Assembly (NCBI GenBank): GCA_900315145.1
Contig: OMYE01000029.1
Span: 1 to 33,309 of the forward strand
Length of the DNA stretch: 33,309 bases
DNA from: an uncultured Pseudomonadota bacterium
Lineage (GTDB): Bacteria > Pseudomonadota > Gammaproteobacteria > Enterobacterales > Succinivibrionaceae
Reading direction: 5' to 3'
Position numbers and translations under genes: made by a program
Shown here: in pieces, positions 26,801-33,309 of the stretch
Numbering within the stretch: position 1 is the stretch's first letter
Layout of the letters: each line of letters opens with the position of its first letter
The notes under the pieces: generated by a model
Database searches by the model: none
Seen by the model: only the letters and a program-made list of their open reading frames with translations
What the model was told of the DNA's origin: nothing

Positions 26801-28190
26801 GGTCGTGACGGAGGACATAATGAAAATAAAGGAATCCTAAAATACTCCATATCATAAATACAAGATAGGTTTCCTTATTCATACTGCCTATATAGAATAA
26901 ATCTGGCAGTATAAGATACATTCCTAGCCACATCATCACCGCAAGGCTGAGAGCACCGGTTACCTTTTCGATTATGTCACCACGTTCCTCCGCCTTTTTA
27001 AGGGTGGCTGCCGATACCATGCCATAGACGATAATGGCACCGATATTCATCACGTCGATAATCCACTCCATGGCGGTTCTGCCAAGGAAAGGTATCAGAA
27101 TGGAAACAACAGCAATAAAACGGATGGCGTTCATTGGTACTTTTCTGCTGTTCAGATCCGTAAAACATGAAGGCAGAACCTGATTACGTGAAGCTGAATA
27201 AAAAATCCGGCTCAAAGCAAAAAACGTACCTATAAGAGTGGTGAACACAATACAGAACTGTGATAGCAGGAGCAACCCTAAACCGGCGTTACCGAGATAA
27301 TGATGTACAGCATAAAAAGCCGGCAGTGATTCAATTCCAGATAAATTACCGAGATCTTTTATATATTCCACCCATGAGGAATATCTCTCAGGATAGGCAG
27401 TAACCGACATCAGTATTGCTGATATGTAAAGCAGACTGATAGTCACTGTCGCAATTACCATTATTTTAAAAATTTTCTGTTTCGGAAAACTATATTCAGA
27501 TGAGGCATGGGACACACTCTCAAAACCGACAAAAGCCCACGGTGCCACAAAAGCGACTGAAATAATCTGTCCGAATACTCCCGAATCAGGTATAAAAGCA
27601 GGTTCTAGCGACCTGTCTATACCGCCTGTTGATGCCAAAAAACATACAAGAAGCCCCACAGTAAACAGTATGGTCAGGGAAATCATGGCGGTAACACACA
27701 CCTTAAGACCTCTGAGACTCAGGAGAGCAGCTGCCACAATGAAGATGATACTGAAAAGAGCCTCTCCAAAGTAGACTTCATGTCCGAATACGGAATAAAG
27801 CTGCCAGAACTTCAGGGCATCGCCGGTAAAGGTATTTACCAGCATAGGCATTGATGTGGCCCCTGCCCACAGCATAACAAAATAAATCAGGGATAAAAAC
27901 CAACCGGTAAGATAACCGCAGTCATTCCCGAATATCTCCCGGCAGAAGCTGTACGTTCCCCCTAACTTGGGATAGATCTGAATCAGATATGCATAGTTAC
28001 GACAGACAAGCAGAATGTACAGAGTTCCCAGAATTACTCCGAGTACACTGCCCCACGATCCTGCCTTATCAAGATAAATATTACTGGTGGCAACAAGAGT
28101 GCTCCAGCCTATGCCGGTACCGGTACAGAATGCCCATACCCCAACCCCTGAAAAATCAGTATTTTGCCTGTTTTGAATAGATGCTCCCAT
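23874..28190 (-). CDS. APC-family permease fused to GGDEF-REC-GGDEF-EAL and a PAS-like tail
   Basis: The product has 1438 residues. About 1-560 is an APC-superfamily amino-acid permease with some 14 membrane segments, including the typical FVAPWAFVGFESVSHASSEY and ALSRIFYSASR. Next come a degenerate GGDEF domain (about 570-720; GGDEF replaced by NSDVF near Asp650), a receiver domain (about 742-862; LIVDDE, phospho-acceptor Asp798 in LLDLQLP, VLTA, QKPY), a second degenerate GGDEF (about 865-1030; ESDVF near Asp956), and an EAL domain (about 1035-1290). The EAL residues look complete: AEALVRW (Glu1078), NVS, LEITES, DDFGTG (1201-1206), LKLD, AEGVET and VQGYYF, so cyclic-di-GMP phosphodiesterase activity is expected. 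The last 140 residues look PAS-like (YYIDMVSCRYIEL, GEDFFVDVESLFLAKI). It may sense or transport an amino acid and control cyclic-di-GMP. The gene stands alone. Confidence 0.9.
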   Translation of the reverse strand: MGASIQNRQNTDFSGVGVWAFCTGTGIGWSTLVATSNIYLDKAGSWGSVLGVILGTLYILLVCRNYAYLIQIYPKLGGTYSFCREIFGNDCGYLTGWFLSLIYFVMLWAGATSMPMLVNTFTGDALKFWQLYSVFGHEVYFGEALFSIIFIVAAALLSLRGLKVCVTAMISLTILFTVGLLVCFLASTGGIDRSLEPAFIPDSGVFGQIISVAFVAPWAFVGFESVSHASSEYSFPKQKIFKIMVIATVTISLLYISAILMSVTAYPERYSSWVEYIKDLGNLSGIESLPAFYAVHHYLGNAGLGLLLLSQFCIVFTTLIGTFFALSRIFYSASRNQVLPSCFTDLNSRKVPMNAIRFIAVVSILIPFLGRTAMEWIIDVMNIGAIIVYGMVSAATLKKAEERGDIIEKVTGALSLAVMMWLGMYLILPDLFYIGSMNKETYLVFMIWSILGFLYFHYVLRHDRENIFGSTHFAWVALLSFALLIDMVWMWQNILSHNNIIFQQIDDYLKEFAGKGNVSSFIKDKINGLENNGTRSVALAIAMFITAFVIMMVNHIYMTARSRHSNMMAHTDPVSGAMSKKAYIKREAKLDQSLQDGALGAFSLAVFNICNMKKILASLGRKAGDEYVRNACLMLSSIFKHSTIYRVNSDVFVLILVGSDYNERKNLMSRIYSRSVTHIKNGGVVVAGGLSDYVPNVDVSVNEVFIRANDMMYENKKLLAGLLNDDDADADAENKRDSELAAISIKKYILIVDDELINRKILGNMLQDSYELLYAEDGIEALKKIQQYSEVIAMVLLDLQLPKMSGIDVLRKMTNNSEYSRIPVIVLTAEQGTEVECLNLGAVDYLQKPYPAKEIILARITKCIELYEDRDTIKNTERDSITGLYNFEYFKRYVRMFDKHYEDYSMDALVVDINHFHMINERHGRKYGDGVLKIVGSKIREYSGEISAVCCRKESDVFLLYCQHQDSYSEFFEKISVMNGAANLTAGRVWLRMGIYPNVDRNLEVEQRFDRAIMAANSVKNGFLNFIGVYNAEMHQTVVNKERLLEDFHKSIDNRDFKVFYQPKFDIRFDNPILYSAEALVRWIHPEMGMISPVVFIPLLEECGLIIELDKYVWREVGAQIRAWKNEFGYSVPVSVNVSRIDMLTPNLKGIFMDILRDNKLSTDDLVLEITESAYADDSVQVVSTAKDLRDDGRGFRIEMDDFGTGYSSLGMLTNISIDALKLDMSLVRNAFANQKKDVRLLEIILEIAEYLNLSVIAEGVETEDQMLSLKAMGCEYVQGYYFSKPVPAEEFNRFLTERRGRHVEIVPAFKKDYDALGSDVQNGLKNIYYIDMVSCRYIELAVDNSGGYAVSREGEDFFVDVESLFLAKITDGKQREKVKKALDREALLQDSRTGIQMFVDFHMLEKGHSTACLMFSLSVKKREDYHMAVCLSSKDAG

Positions 28191-28723
28191 ATTGTATCCG
28201 CTTTAATCAACTGTTTATTATGTATCACCGTAAAACAGCCAGGTAATATTCACAACTGGAACATGTCCGTTATCATCTTTACTCTGCAATATTCTGAGTA
28301 TACTTATTTTTGTATACTTATTTTTGTATATTTATTTTTGTATATTTATTTAATATATTTTTCCTTTATTATTTTTATCCGTTTTTATAATTTATTGTCT
28401 GCTATTTATATCCGGCAGCCGTCTTTTCCCTGTTTTCCTGCCATTCCAAATGCAGAGCCAGAAAATTACCATAAAAACAGATGACAGCATTAAAATCTAA
28501 AAAGAGCATAAGGCTGTTATTAAACTATTCAACAGTCCGTCTATCATATTTATTATTTCTACACTTAAAATTTTAAAACTTAACTATAGAAAAGAAAAAA
28601 AGATATACCGCCTATAAAAATATTCAATAAACCACAACAATTATAAAACACATAAATAATTTATTATCTAGCAAATGCCTCAAAATTGCTCAATAATCAC
28701 TCTATACCGACACCCAATTAAAT
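28191..28723. other. AT-rich intergenic region upstream of the permease-EAL gene
   Basis: No supportable gene is seen between the permease-EAL gene and the adk terminator. The part at 28298-28380 carries a 14-bp tandem repeat. A plus-strand open frame of 106 codons (28164-28484) crosses the repeat and reads as low-complexity Tyr/Phe/Ile, so I do not treat it as a gene. The promoter of the permease-EAL gene should lie here. Confidence 0.45.
28298..28351. repeat. 14-bp tandem repeat, nearly four copies
   Basis: Units GTATACTTATTTTT (28298-28311 and 28312-28325), GTATATTTATTTTT (28326-28339) and a partial GTATATTTATTT (28340-28351). It lies about 110-160 bases before the start of the permease-EAL gene, where copy-number change could alter promoter spacing. 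Confidence 0.92.
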
Positions 28724-28764
28724 AAAAAAAAACCGGCATCACAAAATGCCGGAATTGTTTTTTG
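28724..28764 (-). terminator. Intrinsic terminator of adk
   Basis: Arms CCGGCAT (28733-28739) and ATGCCGG (28746-28752) are followed on the minus strand by nine T. The plus strand also has a T-rich run (TTGTTTTTTG), so it may work in both directions. It lies about 110 bases after the adk stop. Confidence 0.9.
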
Positions 28765-28860
28765 TATATAACAGTATCTGATGATTTTTATGTCTGTACC
28801 TGCAATGACAGAGAACAGCATCCGGAAAAACCTCCGGCATCAGATCAGACTGACTGAAGA

Positions 28861-29553
<693 letters not shown>

Positions 29554-29569
29554 TCACTGAACCGGAATA

Positions 29570-29598
29570 ATTATAAGCAAAACAGCCATATCCCACAA
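29570..29598 (-). promoter_or_regulatory. Candidate sigma-70 promoter of adk
   Basis: On the minus strand TTGTGG (29598-29593) and a perfect TATAAT (29575-29570) are 17 bases apart, about 65 bases before the adk start. The -10 element is consensus; the -35 matches only TTG. Confidence 0.55.
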
Positions 29599-29663
29599 GT
29601 TTTTTGACAGCCGTTCCAAACTGCCGGAACAACCGCTTTACATCTGCCGGCCGGTCGGCCGGA

Positions 29664-29702
29664 TAACAACAAAAGGCAATATGACAACACATACTGCCTT
29701 TT
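29664..29702 (-). terminator. Intrinsic terminator of htpG
   Basis: Arms at 29671-29683 and 29690-29702 (AAAAGGCA... and ...TGCCTTTT) form a 13-bp stem with one mismatch and a 6-base loop. On the minus strand TTTTGTTGTT follows. It starts about 45 bases after the htpG stop. A GC-rich palindrome (GCCGGCCGGTCGGCCGG, about 29646-29662) lies just beyond. Confidence 0.82.
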
Positions 29703-29745
29703 CATTTTTCTATCCGCGTTAAATCCCGGATTTAACGCCTGAATC

Positions 29746-31653
29746 CTAACCTAACAGCAGACTGTTAACCAGCTTGATGTAGGCTACAGGATCCTTAAGA
29801 CCGCGCTGATCCGCCAGAAGCGCCTGATCCAGAACGAGTTCACACCAGTTCTTGAATCTGCCTTCATCGGCTTCAGCGCTGAGCTTCTTGATGATTTCAT
29901 GATCCGGATTGATTTCCAGAACATACTTCTCTTCAGGAAGCTTCTGACCTGAAGCTTCGAGAAGCTTACGCATCTGAGCGGTAAACATACCGTTGTCATT
30001 GCAGATTACACAGCTTGGAGTATCAACCAGACGAGAGGATACCTTGACTTCACTTACAGATTCACCGAGAGCGTTCTTGATACGTTCCAGTAAATCCTTG
30101 TTTTCATTAGTCTTGGCTTCCTGTTCTTCCTTTTCAGCCTTATCTTCAAGCTCGCCTAAATCAAGGTCTGATGAACATACGTTAATGAACTTCTTTTCCT
30201 TGTATTCACTAACCTGGTTCATTACCCATTCATCAACGCGTTCCCACATCAGAAGAACTTCAACCCCCTTCTTCTTGAGGTTTTCGATGTACGGACTTGA
30301 AGCAGCTGCATTGTATGATTCAGCAACAATGTAGTAGATGTTCTTCTGCTTTTCAGGCATACGGGAAATATAGTCTGCCAGAGAAACATTCTGCTCGCTG
30401 TTATCATTTGCGGTAGAAGCGAATCTGATTAAATCAAAGATTTCATCGCGGTTTTCGTAATCCTCAACCAGACCTTCCTTCAGTACATTGCCGAACTGGC
30501 TCCAGAAAGTGGTGTACTTGGACTTGTCTTCATCCTTGGCAAGCTTGGCGATCATCTGTAAAGCTTTCTTGGTGCAGGCCTTCTTTAACTGGCTGCTTAC
30601 CTTGTTGCTCTGAAGAATTTCACGGGAAACGTTAAGAGGTAAATCATTTGAATCAAGAACACCCTTAATGAAACGCAGATAACCAGGCATGAACTGATCA
30701 GCGTCATCCATAATGAATACTCTCTGTACATAAAGCTTCAGACCGTGCTTCTGTTCTCTGTTGAACAGATCAAACGGAGCGCGCTTAGGTACGTACATCA
30801 GACTGGTATATTCCTGTGAACCTTCAACGTGATTATGAGTCCAGGTTAAAGGATCTTCGTAGTCATGAGATATGTGCTTGTAGAATTCCTTGTATTCATC
30901 CTCAGTGATTTCACTAGGATTCTTGGTCCACAGAGCCTTGGCATCATTAATCTGCTTCCATTCGGTGTACTCAGCCTCCTGAGAATCCTCACCTTCCTTC
31001 TTTTCAGGCTTAACAGTTTCAAGCATCTGAACAGGAACACTGATATGATCTGAGTACTTGCTGATATTTGAACGCAGAGTCCAGTCTTCCAGGAATTCTG
31101 ATTCATCGTCACGGAGACTTAAAATGATATCAGTACCGCGTGATGATTTTGTAGTAGAACTTACTTCGTATTCACCGCTGCCGTCAGATACCCAGCATAC
31201 AGCATCCTGAGCTTCGGACTTATATGAACGGCTGACTACGGTAACCTTGTCGGCAACAACAAATGCTGAATAGAAACCTACACCGAACTGACCGATAAGC
31301 TGGGAATCCTTTACCTGATCACCGGTAAGGTTCTTAAAGAATTCAGCGGTACCTGACTTGGCGATAGTACCGAGATGAGCAATAGCTTCATCCTTAGTCA
31401 TACCGATACCGTTATCAGAAATGGTAAGAGTCTTGGCATCCTTATCGGCGGAAATACGGATACGGAATTCCGGATCATCACCTAAAACTTCAGGATGTTC
31501 CAAAGAAATAAAACGGAGTTTATCAATAGCATCAGACGCATTGGAAACCAGTTCTCTTAAAAATACGTCTTTATTTGAATATAAACTGTTGGCTAAAAGA
31601 TTTAATAATTGCTTAACTTCTGTTTGAAAGCCGTGCTTTTCAACTTCGCTCAT
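29746..31653 (-). CDS. htpG: Chaperone HtpG (bacterial Hsp90)
   Basis: HtpG is the ATP-dependent bacterial Hsp90 and helps refold client proteins with DnaK. The product has 635 residues, near the E. coli 624. The N-terminal GHKL ATPase has FLRELVSNASDAIDKLRF with the catalytic Glu, DNGIGMTKDE, GQFGVGFYSAFVV and RGTDIIL. The middle domain holds NLPLNVSREILQ, and the C-terminal dimerisation domain follows. The neighbours recR and adk match the E. coli order. A sigma-32-like promoter lies about 130-160 bases upstream and a terminator follows, so heat-shock control is likely. Confidence 0.98.
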   Translation of the reverse strand: MSEVEKHGFQTEVKQLLNLLANSLYSNKDVFLRELVSNASDAIDKLRFISLEHPEVLGDDPEFRIRISADKDAKTLTISDNGIGMTKDEAIAHLGTIAKSGTAEFFKNLTGDQVKDSQLIGQFGVGFYSAFVVADKVTVVSRSYKSEAQDAVCWVSDGSGEYEVSSTTKSSRGTDIILSLRDDESEFLEDWTLRSNISKYSDHISVPVQMLETVKPEKKEGEDSQEAEYTEWKQINDAKALWTKNPSEITEDEYKEFYKHISHDYEDPLTWTHNHVEGSQEYTSLMYVPKRAPFDLFNREQKHGLKLYVQRVFIMDDADQFMPGYLRFIKGVLDSNDLPLNVSREILQSNKVSSQLKKACTKKALQMIAKLAKDEDKSKYTTFWSQFGNVLKEGLVEDYENRDEIFDLIRFASTANDNSEQNVSLADYISRMPEKQKNIYYIVAESYNAAASSPYIENLKKKGVEVLLMWERVDEWVMNQVSEYKEKKFINVCSSDLDLGELEDKAEKEEQEAKTNENKDLLERIKNALGESVSEVKVSSRLVDTPSCVICNDNGMFTAQMRKLLEASGQKLPEEKYVLEINPDHEIIKKLSAEADEGRFKNWCELVLDQALLADQRGLKDPVAYIKLVNSLLLG

Positions 31654-31782
31654 ATTATCCTCTTTACGATTTAATATAATTTATAATTTACCCAAAAAAT
31701 CATTCTCTTTTACTGAAAAAAACAGCTCATCTGCATGTTTTCTCTTCAATAACAGAAAAACCTTTCAAATTTCTATGAGAGT

Positions 31783-31810
31783 ACATAAGGTTTAATCTGA
31801 CAATTTCAAG
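31783..31810 (-). promoter_or_regulatory. Sigma-32-like heat-shock promoter of htpG
   Basis: On the minus strand CTTGAAA (31810-31804) is the full sigma-32 -35 consensus. CCTTATGT (31790-31783) matches six of eight positions of the -10 consensus CCCCATNT. The spacing of 13 bases is in the normal range. It would give a leader of about 120 bases for htpG, a known sigma-32 target in E. coli. Confidence 0.7.
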
Positions 31811-31943
31811 AAAAAATACCAAAAAAACCATAAGATAATAATAAAGGTATTGTAAAGACTGATTCCTGCGGGATAGGGTAAATCCGGTAATGAGTTACGT
31901 ACAGGTCCGGAACATGATGTGATTTCAGGCCTGCCGGCATAAT

Positions 31944-31976
31944 TTGAAAACCGCTGTCTGCGGAGTGCACAGCGGT
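31944..31976 (-). terminator. Intrinsic terminator of recR
   Basis: Perfect 8-bp arms ACCGCTGT (31950-31957) and ACAGCGGT (31969-31976) with an 11-base loop are followed by TTTT on the minus strand. It lies about 30 bases after the recR stop and insulates htpG from recR transcription. The rest of the gap (31654-31943) holds the htpG promoter and no gene. Confidence 0.75.
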
Positions 31977-32003
31977 AACTTACAGATTCTTTGTGATAAA
32001 AAA

Positions 32004-32606
32004 TTACAGCGGGCTTCTTCCGGCAAGAGATTTCATTATGGTGGAGCCGTCAATTGATTCAAGCTCCCCGCCAACCGGAATACCTCTGGCGATTCTTGTG
32101 GCGGTGACGTTTCTTCTTGAGGCGATATGGGCTATGTAATGGGCCGTGGTATCACCTTCAACTGTAGGGTTGGTCGCCAGAATTATCTCGTGATAGTCAC
32201 CTGTATCAAGCATTGATGTCAGCTGATCCAGCCCTAGTTCAGCCGGTCCGATCCCGTCTATAGGTGAAAGATGACCGTGCAGCACAAAGAACGTGCCTTC
32301 AAACTCGCCGGTCTGTTCAATTGCCAGCACATCAGCCGGACTCTCAACTACACAGAGAATACCGGTTGCCAGCCTTTTCTGACTGGAGCATATGCTGCAG
32401 ACTGCGCCGTCATCACTGTATGAATGACATTTGGGACAGTAGCTTACCCGGCTCATAGCCTCATTTAAAGTCTCCCCGAGTTTAACCGCTCCTTCACGAT
32501 TGTGATCCAGCAGATAAAAGGCTATTCTCTGAGCTGTTCTCGGCCCTACCCCGGGCATCACCTGCAAATCGCTAATTAATCTTTCTACAAGAGGACTGAA
32601 TTTCAT
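32004..32606 (-). CDS. recR: Recombination protein RecR
   Basis: RecR works with RecO and RecF to load RecA at gaps in damaged DNA. With the start at 32606 the product has 200 residues, like E. coli (201). MKFSPLVERLISDLQVMPGVGPRTAQR is the helix-hairpin-helix start. A four-Cys zinc finger (YCPKCHSYSDDGAVCSICSS) and a Toprim domain (ILCVVESPADVLAIEQTG, LATNPTVEGD) follow, then IPVGGELESIDG. An earlier in-frame TTG at 32621 would add five residues; the ATG matches the family start. ybaB lies upstream on the same strand. Confidence 0.97.
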   Translation of the reverse strand: MKFSPLVERLISDLQVMPGVGPRTAQRIAFYLLDHNREGAVKLGETLNEAMSRVSYCPKCHSYSDDGAVCSICSSQKRLATGILCVVESPADVLAIEQTGEFEGTFFVLHGHLSPIDGIGPAELGLDQLTSMLDTGDYHEIILATNPTVEGDTTAHYIAHIASRRNVTATRIARGIPVGGELESIDGSTIMKSLAGRSPL

Positions 32607-32689
32607 AAAAAAAACCGCCAAACTACTGCCGGAAAAACAACCGCCGCTGCCTGAAACCGTATCCCGGACAACAGTTTAATGCTTCCATG

Positions 32690-32745
32690 CATAAAAAAAC
32701 AAAACGGCACGCCGCCCCGGGATAATTCCGGATGACGGCATACCG
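32690..32745 (-). terminator. Probable terminator between ybaB and recR
   Basis: A GC-rich inverted repeat (GCACGG and CCGTGC at its ends, with inner CCG/CGG pairing and a bulge) is followed on the minus strand by GTTTTGTTTTTTT. It lies about 30 bases after the ybaB stop. If efficient, recR would need its own promoter or rely on read-through, unlike a simple ybaB-recR operon. Confidence 0.5.
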
Positions 32746-32770
32746 TGCACTAAAAGAACCCTTTAATAAA

Positions 32771-33112
32771 TTAGAACGGGAACTTGAATCCTGGAGGTAA
32801 AGGCACACCATTGGTTACCTGTTCCATGCGCTTGGCTGAATATTCAGCCAGCTGACGGTTGGCATCATTTACAGCAGCAACAATGAGATCTTCACACATT
32901 TCCTTGTCATCACCGAATGCAGAATCTGCAATTTCAATTTTGAGAAGCTGGTGAGTACCCTTCATGCGAACCTTAACCATACCGCCGCCTGAAACGCCCT
33001 CAACTTCGTGTGCTTCTATATCAGCCTGAGCTGATTTCATACGTTCCTGAACCAACTGAGCCTGCTTAAGCATGTTACCCATATCAGCTAATTTACCCAA
33101 ACCACCGAACAT
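32771..33112 (-). CDS. ybaB: Nucleoid-associated protein YbaB/EbfC
   Basis: YbaB is a small dimeric DNA-binding protein. The product has 113 residues (E. coli 109). The family pattern is clear: FGGLGKLADMGNMLKQAQ, a coiled-coil helix, VEGVSGGGMVKVRMKGTH, then ADSAFGDDKEMCEDLIVAAVNDA and the Pro-rich tail LPPGFKFPF. GGAAGGGA precedes the ATG. In E. coli the gene lies between dnaX and recR. recR follows here too, but no dnaX end is visible in the 197 bases before the window edge. Confidence 0.96.
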   Translation of the reverse strand: MFGGLGKLADMGNMLKQAQLVQERMKSAQADIEAHEVEGVSGGGMVKVRMKGTHQLLKIEIADSAFGDDKEMCEDLIVAAVNDANRQLAEYSAKRMEQVTNGVPLPPGFKFPF

Positions 33113-33201
33113 ATTAAATCCCTTCCATCTCTAAGATTATTGTTATTGATTATTGATAATCCGACTGCCGGAATATCCTGATTAAATTAATATCAACTCA
33201 C

Positions 33202-33230
33202 TATTATGCAATTTTTTCCTTATCTGTCAA
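33202..33230 (-). promoter_or_regulatory. Candidate sigma-70 promoter of ybaB
   Basis: On the minus strand a consensus TTGACA (33230-33225) and ATAATA (33207-33202) are separated by 17 bases, about 90 bases before the ybaB start. The region upstream to the window end is AT-rich and holds no gene. Confidence 0.6.
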
Positions 33231-33309
33231 ATTATCTGTCGTCTTATACTACTGTTATCACTAAATTTGCATTCAGAAACACAATTCAGTCTAAATTATA
33301 AACAAGTCA

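Noticed and set aside
28298-28351. A CRISPR-like array
   Set aside because: The 14-bp units are directly adjacent with no unique spacers, so it is a simple tandem repeat.
28164-28484. Plus-strand open frame of 106 codons
   Set aside because: It crosses an AT-rich tandem repeat and gives a low-complexity Tyr/Phe/Ile sequence with no family likeness.

Overview
The window looks like chromosomal DNA of a gammaproteobacterium with moderate GC content. Four things suggest this. The minus-strand order ybaB-recR-htpG-adk at 28861-33112 is the same as in Escherichia coli. A SapABCDF-type peptide ABC operon lies next to dgkA. The hldE/hldD genes for lipopolysaccharide heptose are present. The first 311 bases hold an MSHA-like type IV prepilin. 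The divergence of most proteins from enteric homologues would fit an anaerobic Aeromonadales lineage such as Succinivibrionaceae, but that placement is inference only.

Layout. 1-311: start of a type IV prepilin (minus). 989-4327: envelope genes on the plus strand, namely a secreted Sel1/TPR-like protein, bamE, and a lipoprotein with an acidic repeat region. 4838-7955: an SseB-family protein and polyphosphate kinase ppk1. 8014-10350: hldE-hldD (minus), convergent with ppk1 across a perfect 18-bp stem. 10713-13757: a flotillin cluster (minus) made of an NfeD-like protein, a truncated flotillin paralogue and a full flotillin. 14467-15458: dgkA coupled to an unknown membrane protein (minus). 15746-21315: sapABCD plus a broken sapF (plus). 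21547-23648: a 17-codon ORF, rtcB and prfH, an RNA-ligase/release-factor pair. 23874-28190: a 1438-residue fusion of an amino-acid permease with receiver, degenerate GGDEF and intact EAL domains (minus). 28861-33112: the adk/htpG/recR/ybaB block (minus).

How the genes work together. Much of the window serves the envelope: outer-membrane assembly (BamE), ADP-heptose synthesis, lipid recycling (DgkA), membrane microdomains (flotillin/NfeD) and peptide uptake or export (Sap). Stress and repair functions are also present: PPK1, HtpG with a sigma-32-like promoter, RecR, and RtcB-PrfH, which in other bacteria repairs and rescues ribosomes cleaved at the decoding centre.

Most notable are (1) the permease-REC-GGDEF-EAL fusion, which could link amino-acid sensing to cyclic-di-GMP breakdown; (2) loss of catalytic residues in both Sap ATPases together with a frameshifting deletion in sapF; (3) a HldE whose nucleotidyltransferase half lacks its HxGH motif; (4) a nearly identical 105-bp tract shared by the two flotillin genes, suggesting gene conversion; and (5) a 17-codon ORF with a near-perfect ribosome-binding site and an internal palindrome ahead of rtcB-prfH.
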